A stretch of 64,000 bases of DNA from Chromatiales bacterium. GTDB lineage: Bacteria; Pseudomonadota; Gammaproteobacteria; UBA6429; Thiohalophilaceae. Below are positions 19,702 through 29,796 of this stretch, in pieces. Position 1 is the stretch's first letter; every line of letters starts with the position of its first letter. A program made the translations under genes and the position numbers. The stretch spans positions 1 to 64,000 of the forward strand of contig JALVOC010000006.1 of the NCBI GenBank assembly GCA_027032075.1, written 5' to 3'. The notes beneath the pieces are model-generated. The model was not told where the DNA came from and made no database searches. It was given only the letters and a program-made list of their open reading frames with translations.

Positions 19702-19798
19702 TTAATGGCGATGCGTGTGAATTGTTTTTTATACATAAACTTACCGGCAGTATCAGTGCGCTAACAGATAGAGCAATGAACAAAGGTGATAACGTTTC

Positions 19799-20569
19799 TC
19801 AGTGACGATGCTGTTTGATCATCGCCATTTTTTGCTTGAAACGAAATGCTTCGATTTTTTCCTTTAAATGACCAATCGTCTGCAGGGTCAAAACGCTGCG
19901 GCTTTCATCACAGAGATCACCACCCAGTTGTTCAGCCAGTCCCCGCCCCAGTTTCAACACCTGTTCAAACGCCTCACGCCCTTCCAGCGGGCCGGGCAGC
20001 TGCATGAACAACAGCAATCCCGGTGTTTCCATGCCGATGAACGATTCCGGCTCGAGAATACCCGGCTCCACCGTATTGGCCAGGCTGCAAAGCACTTCTC
20101 CATGTTGCCCTGCGGGAGCGCGGTACTGGTAAATTTTTTGTGTTTCGTTGTAGACGAAGCCGGCGGATTGTATGGCAACCTGAATATGTTCCCCGCTGAA
20201 TCTCGTTCCTGCCTTGGCCATGACATTCAGGACGATTACCAGGGTTTCACTGCCAGCCGCCGCATCATGATTCAGGGCGGAAAACTGACCCACAGCTTCG
20301 GTATCCACTGCCTGATGCAGGCCATCCGGCGTGAGATTGGATAAGGCGGCGATATCCTCCTCATCCGGTCCCTCAAACCGTGCCGCTCCGGATTGCACCG
20401 GTATTTCATCCGTTTCCGATGGTTTGGGTTTTGACCGGCGCAGACGGGACAACAAACTGAAGAGCTGGATACGTTTCATAGGAACATCAGAAGTCAGCCT
20501 GTGATACAGCAGCATACCACCAATCAGGATGATACCGATAACCAGTAAGATTAAACGGAATGAGTCCAT
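19799..20569 (-). CDS. zipA: Cell division protein ZipA
   Basis: ZipA tethers FtsZ to the inner membrane. One N-terminal TM (MDSFRLILLVIGIILIGGML) is followed by a basic and then charged linker and the C-terminal FtsZ-binding ZipA domain (about residues 115-256). 256 residues from ATG 20569. It lies between smc and ligA on the same strand; the smc-zipA-ligA order is familiar in this part of the Gammaproteobacteria. Confidence 0.93.
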   Translation of the reverse strand: MDSFRLILLVIGIILIGGMLLYHRLTSDVPMKRIQLFSLLSRLRRSKPKPSETDEIPVQSGAARFEGPDEEDIAALSNLTPDGLHQAVDTEAVGQFSALNHDAAAGSETLVIVLNVMAKAGTRFSGEHIQVAIQSAGFVYNETQKIYQYRAPAGQHGEVLCSLANTVEPGILEPESFIGMETPGLLLFMQLPGPLEGREAFEQVLKLGRGLAEQLGGDLCDESRSVLTLQTIGHLKEKIEAFRFKQKMAMIKQHRH

Positions 20570-20690
20570 ACTTAATTCCATCCCCCTGAAGCGATGGAGA
20601 GTCGGCTAATGGTTGATTTTTATTCTTGAAATTCCCTACCGGGCCCATGCGGTACGCAGCCGGGCCACAGCAGTTATAAAGCAATTACGC

Positions 20691-23600
20691 TCAAACTGCC
20701 ACCAGTTCAACAGCTTCATCAATATCGACGGCCACCAGACGGGAGACACCCGGTTCGTGCATGGTGACACCGGTGAGATGCTGGGCAACTTCCATCGTAA
20801 CCTTGTTGTGGGTGATAAAGATAAACTGGATACGATCCGACATCTCTTTCAGCATCTCGCTGTAACGCCCGACATTGGCATCATCCAGGGGCGCATCCAC
20901 TTCATCGAGCATACAGAATGGCGCCGGGTTGAGTTCGAAAATGGCAAACACCAAAGCCACCGCTGTCAGCGCCTTTTCCCCACCGGACAACAGGTGAATC
21001 GTACTGTTACGCTTACCGGGCGGACGCGCCATCACGGTCACCCCGGCATCCAGCAACTCTTCGCCGGTCAGTTCCAGGTAGGCATGGCCCCCTCCAAACA
21101 GGCGTGGAAACAGGCGTTTCAAACCGCCATTGACCCTGTCGAAGGTCTCTTTGAAGCGCGTGCGGGTTTCCCGATCGATCTTGTGAATGGCATTCTCCAG
21201 AGTGGTCAGGGCTTCCGTGAGATCCTTGTCCTGTGCATCCAGATATTCCTTGCGTTCGGCCTGTTGTTCATATTCCTCGATCGCTGCCAGATTGATCGGT
21301 CCCAGGCGGCTGATCTTCTGCCCCAGCGTTTCCAGCCGCTCCTGCCAGCTGGCTTCCTCCGCCTCGGGCGGCATCTCCTGCAACAAGGTGTTCAACGCAA
21401 AACCGATTTCCGTGATCTGTTCTTCCAGCGTCTGACGCCGGACCTTGAGTTCCTGCTGGTTGATTCGGATCTGTTCCAGTTGCTCGCGCACTTCCTGCAC
21501 ATCCTGCTCGGCTCTGCCGCGACCTTCTTCCAGTTGACGCTGTTCATGCTCAATGGCATCGAGTCTTTTGCGCGCCTCGGCCAACTCGTTTTCAACCTCG
21601 ACACGTTTGGCCAGGAGAGTTTCGAGTTCCTCGCCCATTTCAGACAAGGGCGCCTCACTTTCCGCCAGCGCCTGCTGGATCTCTTCCCGCCGGGTTTTCA
21701 CCTGCTCCAGTTGCGATTCGAGGCGTTGCAGCGCCTGGCGGGTCGAGCTGAGTTCGGTATTGCAGGTCTGAACCTTGAGCTTGATTTCATGCGCCTGATT
21801 CCGTGCTTCCTCGGCACGGCCACGGGCAATTTCCAGGGCTTCACGCTGGCTGTCACGTTCGCGTAACAGCTGTTCGCGCTGCTGCTCGAAGCCACTCATC
21901 GCATCGAGCGCCTGCTCCAGGGTCCGGCGCGCATTCGTCAGCGCCTGCTGATCGGTTTCCATCTGACCTTTCAGTTCATTCAACTCGGTTTCCAGATGAT
22001 CACGGCGGGCCTGCACCTGTTGCAGCCGATCCTTTTGCGCCTGCAGACGGGATTTTTGCTCGGCGTGTTCCCGATGTGCCTGGTTAAAATCCGCCTGCGC
22101 GCTGTCACGCTCCATTTCCAGCTCGTGCAGACGACGCCGCTCTTCCTCCAGCTGTTGTTGCAGCGCTTCCGCCTGTACGGACAACTGCGTGATGTCTGCC
22201 GCGATGGTTTTCAGCTCCTGCTCCCGCTGCAGGATCCCGGCCCGGGCATCACTGTCGTGCACCACGCGCAACCAGCCATTACCCAGCCAGATACCCTCAC
22301 GGGTGACCACCGACTCGTGGGCCGCCAGTTGGCTGCGCATCGCCAGGGCGGAGGCAAGATCCTCACTCACATAGACCCCTGCCAGCAGGGCATCCAGCGC
22401 CCACGGGGAGGAGACTTTCGATAACAGCGTGGTGCCTTTCCCGCTTCCAGCCGGGGCCGGGGTGGCGCTGGTATCGAACAGCGTCAGGGTCCCTTCGGTG
22501 AAATCACCCAGGACTCCGGACAAAGGATCAACCCCTTCAACGCACACCGCTTCCAGATGGTTGCCCAGAACACATTCCGCCGCCTGCTCCCAGCCGCTTT
22601 CCACTTCCAGTTCTTCTGCCAGTCTTGGCGCATCCTGCAGGTGTTGACCACGCAACCACTGGCTGACCGCTCCCTCCTCCTTCCCCAGAGCAGCCTGTTG
22701 CAGGGCTTCCAGCGAGGCACTGCGGCCACGCAGGTTCTGCAGCTGACTGCGCAGTTCATCCAGGCGCGATGACGCCTGGTGACTGGATTCACGCAATTCG
22801 CCGATTTGGGTCTGGCGCTGATTCAGCGCCGCCTCACTCTCTGCAACCCTGGCCTCGGATTCAGTGATTTTCTGCTGCAGCCCGGCAATCTCTCTTTGCA
22901 GAACGTCCGGCGACTGCTCCGCCAGTTCCCGCTGCAGTTTTTCACCCCGTTCCTGTAACTGGTTGAGACGTTGTTCCAGATGCTGAATGCGGGTGCGCTC
23001 CACTTCTGCCTGCTGGGCCGGTTCGGCCGCCTGCTGGTTGAAGGTTTCCCAGTTGCTCTGCCAGGTGTGCATCGCCTCTTCCGCTGCAGCCAGGGCTTCG
23101 TTGGCAGCCTGTTCCTGCTGCACCACGTTTTGCAAGTCGGGTTCCAGCGCCTTGAGCTGGGCTTCGAGTGTTTCGATCCGTTGCTTGTCGGTGGCCATAT
23201 GCTGGCGGGTTTCCTCAAAATCCCGCTCCAGCTGGGTCAGATCCTGCTGCTGCTGGGCACGGCGCTCACGCGCATGCTGAATGGACTGCTCCAGGCGGGC
23301 GATATCCGCCCCGACACTGTAAAAACGGCTCTGCACTTCACTGTGATTATCGGTGGCATCGGCCAGCTGGCTGCGCTGTTTTTCGATACTGGCTTCCAGG
23401 GCACGCTGTTTGGCGATGGCGGATTCCAGCAGGGTCTCTTTTTCTCGCAGCGCCTGTTCCGCCACACTTGCCTGTCGATTCAGCACATTCCAGCGAAGCG
23501 CCTGTAACTGGGCCCTCACCAGGCGTTCCTCTTCCTTCAACACCTTGTAGCGTTCGGCCGTTCTGGCCTGACGTTTGAGCCGGGCCAGTTGCTTTTCCAG

Positions 23601-24200
23601 TTCGTCCCGAAGATCGCTCAGGCGTTCCAGATTTTCACGGGTATGACGGATGCGGTTCTCGGTTTCGCGCCGGCGCTCCTTGTATTTGGAAATCCCGGCC
23701 GCCTCTTCGAGGAATACGCGTAATTCTTCCGGTTTGGCCTCGATAATGCGGGAAATCGTCCCCTGTTCGATAATCGAATAGCTCCGCGGCCCCAGCCCGG
23801 TGCCGAGGAAAATGTCGGTGATGTCCCGGCGCCGGCAGCGGGTGCCGTTGAGATGGTAAATCGACTGGCCGTCGCGGGTGACGGTGCGCTTGATGGAGAT
23901 TTCATTGTAGTTGGCGTATTGGCCACCCAGACTGCCATCACTGTTGTCAAACAGCAGTTCGACCGTGGCCTGACCGATCGGCTTGCGCGCGGAAGAACCG
24001 TTGAAAATCACATCCGCCATGGAGTCACCACGCAGGTGCTTGGCGGAAGACTCCCCCATCACCCAGCGGACGGCATCGATGATGTTTGATTTACCACAGC
24101 CGTTGGGGCCGACCACGCCAATCAGATTGCTCGGCAGGGGCACCGTGGTGGGATCGACGAAGGATTTGAAACCGGATAATTTGAGTTTACTCAGACGCAT
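20691..24200 (-). CDS. smc: Chromosome segregation protein SMC
   Basis: ATPase of the SMC-ScpAB condensin. Walker A GPNGCGKSNIIDAV near the N-terminus, long coiled coils on both sides of a hinge (about residues 510-640), then the ABC signature LLSGGEKALTAV and Walker B FCMLDEVDAPLDDAN. 1169 residues from ATG 24200 (MRLSKLKLSGFKSF), the usual SMC start; an open frame continues 15 codons upstream. Its partners scpA and scpB lie at 9-11 kb. Confidence 0.96.
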   Translation of the reverse strand: MRLSKLKLSGFKSFVDPTTVPLPSNLIGVVGPNGCGKSNIIDAVRWVMGESSAKHLRGDSMADVIFNGSSARKPIGQATVELLFDNSDGSLGGQYANYNEISIKRTVTRDGQSIYHLNGTRCRRRDITDIFLGTGLGPRSYSIIEQGTISRIIEAKPEELRVFLEEAAGISKYKERRRETENRIRHTRENLERLSDLRDELEKQLARLKRQARTAERYKVLKEEERLVRAQLQALRWNVLNRQASVAEQALREKETLLESAIAKQRALEASIEKQRSQLADATDNHSEVQSRFYSVGADIARLEQSIQHARERRAQQQQDLTQLERDFEETRQHMATDKQRIETLEAQLKALEPDLQNVVQQEQAANEALAAAEEAMHTWQSNWETFNQQAAEPAQQAEVERTRIQHLEQRLNQLQERGEKLQRELAEQSPDVLQREIAGLQQKITESEARVAESEAALNQRQTQIGELRESSHQASSRLDELRSQLQNLRGRSASLEALQQAALGKEEGAVSQWLRGQHLQDAPRLAEELEVESGWEQAAECVLGNHLEAVCVEGVDPLSGVLGDFTEGTLTLFDTSATPAPAGSGKGTTLLSKVSSPWALDALLAGVYVSEDLASALAMRSQLAAHESVVTREGIWLGNGWLRVVHDSDARAGILQREQELKTIAADITQLSVQAEALQQQLEEERRRLHELEMERDSAQADFNQAHREHAEQKSRLQAQKDRLQQVQARRDHLETELNELKGQMETDQQALTNARRTLEQALDAMSGFEQQREQLLRERDSQREALEIARGRAEEARNQAHEIKLKVQTCNTELSSTRQALQRLESQLEQVKTRREEIQQALAESEAPLSEMGEELETLLAKRVEVENELAEARKRLDAIEHEQRQLEEGRGRAEQDVQEVREQLEQIRINQQELKVRRQTLEEQITEIGFALNTLLQEMPPEAEEASWQERLETLGQKISRLGPINLAAIEEYEQQAERKEYLDAQDKDLTEALTTLENAIHKIDRETRTRFKETFDRVNGGLKRLFPRLFGGGHAYLELTGEELLDAGVTVMARPPGKRNSTIHLLSGGEKALTAVALVFAIFELNPAPFCMLDEVDAPLDDANVGRYSEMLKEMSDRIQFIFITHNKVTMEVAQHLTGVTMHEPGVSRLVAVDIDEAVELVAV

Positions 24201-24344
24201 CGACGCACGATACAGGATTCGGCTTTGAACTATCAAGATTGACAAAGCATGATTTTATCATCCCGGTGATCCCTGTCCCACTCTTTCGGCCGATTTCGCT
24301 TTCCCGTCTTGTTCCCGTGGGTGGATTCGGGTAATGTTCGCGCC

Positions 24345-24734
24345 ATGCCGACGACGCCCAGCAAACAACTCGATACCTTCGACAATCCGATGCCGGGACG
24401 GGATTACACCATCCGCATCGACATCCCGGAGTTTACCTGCCTGTGTCCCAAGACCGGCCAACCCGATTTTGCCACCCTGCACATCGAATACGTGCCGGAC
24501 AAGCTCTGTGTCGAGTTGAAATCCCTCAAGCTGTACGTCTGGGCATACCGGGAGGAAGGCGCCTTCCATGAAAAGGTGACCAATACCATTCTCGATGATC
24601 TGGTGGCGGCCACGCAGCCTCGCTTCATGCGCCTGACCGCCAAGTTCAACGTGCGTGGCGGTATCTACACCACTGTGGTTGCGGAACACCAGCAACCCGG
24701 CTGGGTGCCTCCCCCTGTGATCGACCTCCCCTGA
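24345..24734 (+). CDS. queF: NADPH-dependent 7-cyano-7-deazaguanine reductase QueF
   Basis: Reduces preQ0 to preQ1 in queuosine biosynthesis. Short unimodular QueF of 129 residues: the catalytic Cys is in [14 protein letters not shown] and the substrate motif is ELKSLKLY, with FHE following. ATG 24345 fits the family length; an in-frame start at 24309 would add 12 residues. It diverges from smc and precedes the FGGY kinase by 13 bp. Confidence 0.95.
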   Translation: MPTTPSKQLDTFDNPMPGRDYTIRIDIPEFTCLCPKTGQPDFATLHIEYVPDKLCVELKSLKLYVWAYREEGAFHEKVTNTILDDLVAATQPRFMRLTAKFNVRGGIYTTVVAEHQQPGWVPPPVIDLP

Positions 24735-24747
24735 ACGACCAGCGGGT

Positions 24748-26058
24748 ATGCAACCAGTGCCCACCCCTTCAAAGCTTTATCTTGGCCTGGACATCGGTAC
24801 GTCCGGCGTGCGGTTGATGGCCATCGACAGCCAGCAACAGTGCGTCGCCTCAGCCAGCATCCCCCTGCCCATCCCACACAAACATGGTCCGGCCATCGAG
24901 CAGGATCCGACTATCTGGTGGCAGGCTGTGGAATCGGCATTCACCGCATTACGGCCACAGATCCCTGCCGCGAGCGTGCGCGCCATTGCCGTGGATGGCA
25001 CCTCGGGAACGGTTTTGGTGACGGACGAACAGGGCCGCCCCCTCCATCCCGCCCTGATGTACAACGATCAACGTGCCACGAAACAGGCGGCACGCCTCGC
25101 CAGAATCGTCGCGGGGGACAACCCCGTGTGCGTGCCCAGCTCGGGACTGGCAAAACTGCTCTGGCTGCTCGAACAACCCCGCTGCCGGACTGCCCGGTAT
25201 TATCTCCATCAGGCTGACTGGATCAGCGGCAAACTGGCGGGGCGGTTTGGATTCAGCGACATCAACAATGTGCTGAAAACCGGTTTTGATCCCGTCAGCC
25301 GAAGCTGGCCTGCCTGGCTCGACAGATTGCCCATTGACACCGCCGCCCTTCCCGAAGTCTTTCTCCCCGGCCAACGGGTGGCCACTGTTTCACCGGCGAT
25401 TGCCGAACGGTTCGGCCTGCCGGAAGACACTCTGATCGCCGCCGGCACCACGGACAGCACCGCCTCGTTTCTGGCCACCGGCGCCGGGAAAGTGGGGGAA
25501 GCCGTCACCGTATTGGGCTCCACCCTGGTCCTCAAAGTGGTGAGCGGGCAACCGGTGAACAACGTTCACTACGGCATCTACAGCCAGCCTTTTGGCGAAC
25601 ACTGGCTGGCTGGCGGTGCTTCAAACAGTGGGGGAGCGGTATTGCGGCAGTTCTTTACCGATGAGGAGATGCAGCGGTTACAATCCCGACTCAGACCCGA
25701 TACCCCCACCGGGCTGGATTATTATCCGCTCCCCGGCAAAGGGGAGCGATTTCCGCTTTGCAATCCACAGCTCGAACCGCGCCTGAGCCCGCGTCCGGAC
25801 GATGACAGGCTGTTTTTCCAGGCATTGCTCGAGGGGATCGCAAACATCGAGCGGCTGGGCTACGAGCGGCTTGCCGAATGCGGAGCCCCCTGGCCAATCT
25901 CAATCCGCACCACCGGCGGTGGTGCACAAAATCAGGCCTGGACACGTATCCGCGCCAGGCGGTTAAATGTCCCCCTTGTGGAGCCCAGAGAGGTGGAAGC
26001 CGCCTACGGCACCGCTTGTCTGGCCCAACGGGCGGACGCAAACCAGGAGAAATCATGA
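24748..26058 (+). CDS. FGGY-family sugar kinase (D-ribulokinase/XK-1-like)
   Basis: 436 residues. An ASKHA ATP-binding fold is seen in YLGLDIGTSGVRLMAID, a substrate segment in MYNDQRA, and a C-terminal adenosine motif in TTGGGAQNQAWTRIRA. It looks most like the short FGGY members described as D-ribulose kinases in cyanobacteria and plants (XK-1), but the substrate cannot be fixed from sequence alone. Its stop overlaps the cysZ start in ATGA, so the two are translationally coupled. Confidence 0.82.
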   Translation: MQPVPTPSKLYLGLDIGTSGVRLMAIDSQQQCVASASIPLPIPHKHGPAIEQDPTIWWQAVESAFTALRPQIPAASVRAIAVDGTSGTVLVTDEQGRPLHPALMYNDQRATKQAARLARIVAGDNPVCVPSSGLAKLLWLLEQPRCRTARYYLHQADWISGKLAGRFGFSDINNVLKTGFDPVSRSWPAWLDRLPIDTAALPEVFLPGQRVATVSPAIAERFGLPEDTLIAAGTTDSTASFLATGAGKVGEAVTVLGSTLVLKVVSGQPVNNVHYGIYSQPFGEHWLAGGASNSGGAVLRQFFTDEEMQRLQSRLRPDTPTGLDYYPLPGKGERFPLCNPQLEPRLSPRPDDDRLFFQALLEGIANIERLGYERLAECGAPWPISIRTTGGGAQNQAWTRIRARRLNVPLVEPREVEAAYGTACLAQRADANQEKS

Positions 26059-26807
26059 TCAGCAACCCTTTCACCGGCGCAGCCTATCTCGCCAGAGGCC
26101 TCTCCCTCATCAACAAACCCGGCGTGCGCCGCTTTGTCATCGTGCCGTTGTTGATCAACGTCCTGATCTTCACCGGCCTCATCTGGCTGTTCGCCGATCA
26201 GTTCGGCCAGTTCGTGGACTGGCTGACCCCCTCGCTGCCCGACTGGCTGATGTGGCTGACCTGGCTGTTATGGCTGGTGTTCGGCATCCTGGCTTTTGCA
26301 CTGCTGTTCTTCGGCTTCACCCTGGTTGCCAATCTGGTCGGGGCGCCATTCAACAGCTACCTGGCAGCCGCGGTCGAACAATACCTTACCGGCCAGCCGA
26401 TCGCTGACAGCGGCAAGTCGATGGGGAAAGAAATCCTTGAGAGCATCACCGGTGAATTAAAAAAACTCCTTTACTACCTGCTGTGGGCCATCCCGCTTTT
26501 TATCATCAGTTTCATCCCGGTGGTCAATCTGCTGTCACCGGTATTGTGGGGAATATTCGGCGCCTGGATGCTGAGCCTGGAATATACCGACTATCCGCTT
26601 GGCAACCACGGACTGACCTTCCCGGCCATTCGGAAAAAAATTGCGGAACAACGCATGCTGTCACTGGGATTCGGGGGTGCGGTGATGCTTGCCACCCTGA
26701 TCCCGCTGTTCAACTTTTTGATCATGCCGATTGCGGTGGCGGGTGCCACCGCCATGCGGGTGGAACAAATGCCGATCAACGGTAATACCCCGCAGATCAG
26801 CACGTAA
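26055..26807 (+). CDS. cysZ: CysZ/EI24-family membrane protein (sulfate permease-like)
   Basis: 250 residues of the EI24/CysZ family; CysZ of E. coli imports sulfate for cysteine synthesis. At least four hydrophobic segments; family features include PGVRRFVIVPLLINVLIF at the N-terminus. ATG 26055 follows AGGAGAAATC and overlaps the kinase stop by 4 bases. The link with a sugar kinase is unexplained. Confidence 0.88.
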   Translation: MISNPFTGAAYLARGLSLINKPGVRRFVIVPLLINVLIFTGLIWLFADQFGQFVDWLTPSLPDWLMWLTWLLWLVFGILAFALLFFGFTLVANLVGAPFNSYLAAAVEQYLTGQPIADSGKSMGKEILESITGELKKLLYYLLWAIPLFIISFIPVVNLLSPVLWGIFGAWMLSLEYTDYPLGNHGLTFPAIRKKIAEQRMLSLGFGGAVMLATLIPLFNFLIMPIAVAGATAMRVEQMPINGNTPQIST

Positions 26808-26841
26808 GCACGGGGTAACCCGGCGATCCCGCCACGGTTTT

Positions 26842-28005
26842 TTATAAATAGTTTTTCAACCGCCTGATCCCCTCCTCCAACCGCTCCATTGAGGTGGTAT
26901 AGGCAAAACGCAAATGCTTTTCCGCCTGGTTGCTGCCAAAATCCAGCCCCGGGGTAACGGCGATACCAACCTGCTCCAGCAAGGTCTCGGCAAATTGCAG
27001 GCTGTCATCGGTAAAACGTTCACAATTGGCGTACAGATAAAACGCCCCCTGGGGATTGACGGGGATGTCAAAACCGAGGCCGCGCAAGGCGGGCAACAGA
27101 TAATCCCGGCGTTGCTTGAACGCCGCGCGCCGCTGTTCCAGGATCCGCCGGGTCTCCGGCTCGAAAGCGGCCAACGCCGCATACTGCGCGGGGGTGGGGG
27201 CCGCCAGAAACAGATTCTGCGCCAGCTTGTCGAGATCAGCGATGGCCGCTTGCGGCGCGACCATCCAGCCGATGCGCCAGCCGGTCAGACCGAAGTATTT
27301 GGAAAAGCTGTTGATGACAAACACATCCCCATCCAGCGCCAGCGCCGTTTGGGCTTTGCCCTTGTAGACCAGGCCGTGATAGATCTCGTCGACAATCAGG
27401 ATCCCGCCCCGCTGTTGCACGATTTCATGGATTGCCCGCAATTCCGCCTGCGGGATCAGGGTTCCCGTGGGGTTCGAGGGCGAGGCGACCAGCACGGCGC
27501 GGGTGGTCTCGTCCCAGTGTCGTGCCACGATTTCGGCGGTAAGCTGATAATCGCTGTCGGCGGTCACCGGAACTGCCAGGCTCCGCCCTTCGAGAAAGCG
27601 GACAAAATTGCGGTTACAGGGATAACCGGGGTCGGCCATCAACACGGACTGGCCGGGATTCAGGATAACCCCCAATACCAGCAGCAAGGCACCGGATGCG
27701 CCCGGCGTCACGACAACCCTGGCCGCATCCACCTCCACGCCGTAACGTTGCCGGTAGAATCCGGCAATGGCATCCCGTAGCACAGACAGACCGGTTGCCG
27801 GAGTGTAATGAACGTCTCCTTTGGCAATCGCTCGCGTCACCGCCCGCACCACCGGCTCCGGGGTGGGGAAATCGGGCTCGCCGATCTCCATGTGCACGAT
27901 GTCCCGGCCCTCCGCCTCCAGGCGGCGTGCCCGGGCCAGCAACTCCATCACCCGGAAAGGCTGAATACCCTGCATGCGGTCCGCACTGTGGTAAGGGGTC
28001 ATCAT
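26842..28005 (-). CDS. Class I/II PLP-dependent aminotransferase
   Basis: 387 residues, fold type I aminotransferase (AspC/AlaC-like family). The PLP lysine is in NSFSKYFGLTGWRIGW; other family marks are YTPATG, SPSNPTGT and the C-terminal Arg in HLRFAYTTS. The amino-acid substrate cannot be assigned. It begins directly after the stop codon of the CbbY-like phosphatase gene on the same strand. Confidence 0.9.
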   Translation of the reverse strand: MMTPYHSADRMQGIQPFRVMELLARARRLEAEGRDIVHMEIGEPDFPTPEPVVRAVTRAIAKGDVHYTPATGLSVLRDAIAGFYRQRYGVEVDAARVVVTPGASGALLLVLGVILNPGQSVLMADPGYPCNRNFVRFLEGRSLAVPVTADSDYQLTAEIVARHWDETTRAVLVASPSNPTGTLIPQAELRAIHEIVQQRGGILIVDEIYHGLVYKGKAQTALALDGDVFVINSFSKYFGLTGWRIGWMVAPQAAIADLDKLAQNLFLAAPTPAQYAALAAFEPETRRILEQRRAAFKQRRDYLLPALRGLGFDIPVNPQGAFYLYANCERFTDDSLQFAETLLEQVGIAVTPGLDFGSNQAEKHLRFAYTTSMERLEEGIRRLKNYL

Positions 28006-28782
28006 TCAGCCGGCATGCAGCCGCTTCAAAGTTTCGATATCGAGATACGGTGTGCCATTCAATATCCGCTCGTCCCCCGCCAGAACCCGGCAGGGGATTT
28101 CCGCTTCACCGAGATGGTCCAGCACCAGTGCGGCATGGCTGAAATCGTCTTCACGGGTATAGTCATTGACGGTGATCACCGTCTGCAAGCCCGCACCCAG
28201 GGAGGAACGGATGCCGTTGATGGAATCCTCAAACGCCAGACAGGCATCCGCCGGTAACGCCATCTGCTGCAACGCATACTGGTAAATATCCGGCGCCGGT
28301 TTTTTTGCGGGCACAACGTCTCCGGCAGCAATGACCTCAAACCAGCCGATGGAATCCGCACCCAGTGTATGGGTCAGTAACGCTTCCACGTTGGCCGGGG
28401 TGGTGGTGGTGGCAATGGCGAGACGCAAACCCGCCTCACGCGCCTCCCGCAGCAAACGCGCCACCCCGGAACGCAAGGGAATCCGTCCCTCGGCCAACAA
28501 CGCCGTATAGTGGGCGGTTTTGGCTTTGTGTAACCCGGCGATAAAATCATCCAGATCGGCAGGAGGGGTAAAATCCCGGTTGAAATGTTCCAGGTAATAG
28601 CGGATCCGCTCCTTGCCGCCGGTGACGGCCAGCAATTCACCATAGAGATCAACGCTCCACTCCCACTCCAGCCCTGCTTCTGCAAAGGCGAGGTTAAAGG
28701 CCACACGGTGGCCGTCCCGCTCGGTATCGGCCAGCGTCCCATCCACATCAAACAATAATGCCTGCAACATTTCTCCACTCAT
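28006..28782 (-). CDS. HAD-superfamily hydrolase of the CbbY type
   Basis: 258 residues. The HAD motif I nucleophile is in LFDVDGTLADTE, motif II Thr in IATTTTPAN, motif III Lys in VPAKKPAPDIY and the acidic motif IV in AFEDSINGIRS. The cap residues resemble CbbY, a phosphatase that removes xylulose-1,5-bisphosphate, a RuBisCO inhibitor. The start is uncertain: ATG 28782, or ATG 28770 four codons further in. If the assignment holds, it suggests a Calvin cycle elsewhere in the genome. Confidence 0.82.
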   Translation of the reverse strand: MSGEMLQALLFDVDGTLADTERDGHRVAFNLAFAEAGLEWEWSVDLYGELLAVTGGKERIRYYLEHFNRDFTPPADLDDFIAGLHKAKTAHYTALLAEGRIPLRSGVARLLREAREAGLRLAIATTTTPANVEALLTHTLGADSIGWFEVIAAGDVVPAKKPAPDIYQYALQQMALPADACLAFEDSINGIRSSLGAGLQTVITVNDYTREDDFSHAALVLDHLGEAEIPCRVLAGDERILNGTPYLDIETLKRLHAG

Positions 28783-28990
28783 TTTAAACGGGCTTTTCAA
28801 TTGGAAAACAAGCGCATAGGGTAACGCAGTTGATATTCAAAACCTATGGGCACCTCACCCTGTTTGCCACCCCTGCCAGACGAAAATTGGCCCAAATACC
28901 CGATTTCCCATATAGTGGAACGCTGCTTGCAAAATGCTGTCTCAAATCCGCGGGGGAAAATGGCACAAAAAATATTTTCGCAAGCTTTTA

Positions 28991-29019
28991 TTGCACCTTT
29001 TATGGGATTCTGTTATTAA
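28991..29019 (+). promoter_or_regulatory. Sigma-70-type promoter of dksA
   Basis: TTGCAC (28991-28996), 17-base spacer, TATTAA (29014-29019), about 40 bases upstream of the dksA start codon. The remaining part of the gap from 28783 shows no gene. Confidence 0.55.
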
Positions 29020-29060
29020 AGCGCGTTGTTTTGTTAAGGCTCGGTAGGAGACCCAATTTA

Positions 29061-29747
29061 ATGCCTACAAAGAAAAAATCTGCTGCGAAGAAAAAGACAG
29101 CAAAGAAAACGTCAACCAAGAAAAAGGTTGTGGCGAAGAAAAAAACCGCTGCCAAAGCGGCTAGGCCGGCAGCGAAGAAGAAAACTGCTGCCAAGGCCGG
29201 CAAACCCAAAGCCGCGGCAAAGAAAAAAACCGCAGCCAAAGCGGCCAAGCCCGCAGCGAAGAAGAAAACCGCTGCCAAGGCCGGCAAAAAAACCGCGGCA
29301 AAGAAAAAAACCGCTGCCCGCAGGAAAAACGGCGGCCAGGATTTCAAGTCCTTCACCCCCTACAAAATGAAAAAGGGTGAAGAGTATATGAATGACGCCC
29401 AGGTGGCCCATTTCGAGAAGATCCTCACTGACTGGAAACGGGAACTGATGGAAGAGGTGGATCGCACCGTGCATCACATGCAGGATGAAGCCGCCAACTT
29501 CCCGGATCCCAATGACCGGGCCAGCCAGGAGTCAGAGTTCACCATCGAACTGCGAACCCGTGACCGCGAGCGCAAGCTGATCAAAAAGATCGACGAGGCG
29601 CTGGATCTGCTGGAAAACGGGGAATACGGTTATTGTGAACAGTGCGGTGTGGAGATCGGCATCCGCCGCCTGGAAGCCCGTCCAACCGCCACCTTGTGTA
29701 TCGATTGCAAGAGCCTGGATGAGATCCTGGAAAAAACCCGCGCCTGA
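29061..29747 (+). CDS. dksA: RNA polymerase-binding transcription factor DksA with histone H1-like N-terminal extension
   Basis: DksA binds RNA polymerase's secondary channel and, with ppGpp, controls rRNA and amino-acid promoters. The core (about residues 107-228) is very close to E. coli DksA: coiled-coil tip [10 protein letters not shown] and a zinc finger with Cys192, Cys195, Cys213 and Cys216. The first ~92 residues are almost only Lys, Ala, Pro and Thr (repeats of [10 protein letters not shown]), like the AlgP/histone H1 tail, and likely bind DNA or RNA. ATG 29061 has AGGAG ten bases in front. gluQ follows nearby, as in enterobacteria. Confidence 0.94.
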   Translation: MPTKKKSAAKKKTAKKTSTKKKVVAKKKTAAKAARPAAKKKTAAKAGKPKAAAKKKTAAKAAKPAAKKKTAAKAGKKTAAKKKTAARRKNGGQDFKSFTPYKMKKGEEYMNDAQVAHFEKILTDWKRELMEEVDRTVHHMQDEAANFPDPNDRASQESEFTIELRTRDRERKLIKKIDEALDLLENGEYGYCEQCGVEIGIRRLEARPTATLCIDCKSLDEILEKTRA

Positions 29748-29796
29748 AACAGTACGGCAATGAACACCATGGCAGGGGGGCCGTCACCTCCTGCCA

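Noticed and set aside
20613-21866. Open frame of 417 codons opposite smc
   Set aside because: Antisense to the coiled-coil coding part of smc; no domain seen.
29061-29340. Tandem-repeat-like DNA suggesting a CRISPR or minisatellite
   Set aside because: The periodicity comes from Lys/Ala codons of the DksA tail; there are no constant repeats with unique spacers.
29000-29477. Long minus-strand open frames rich in Phe/Ala opposite dksA
   Set aside because: They are the antisense reading of the Lys/Ala repeat tail of DksA, a common compositional shadow.
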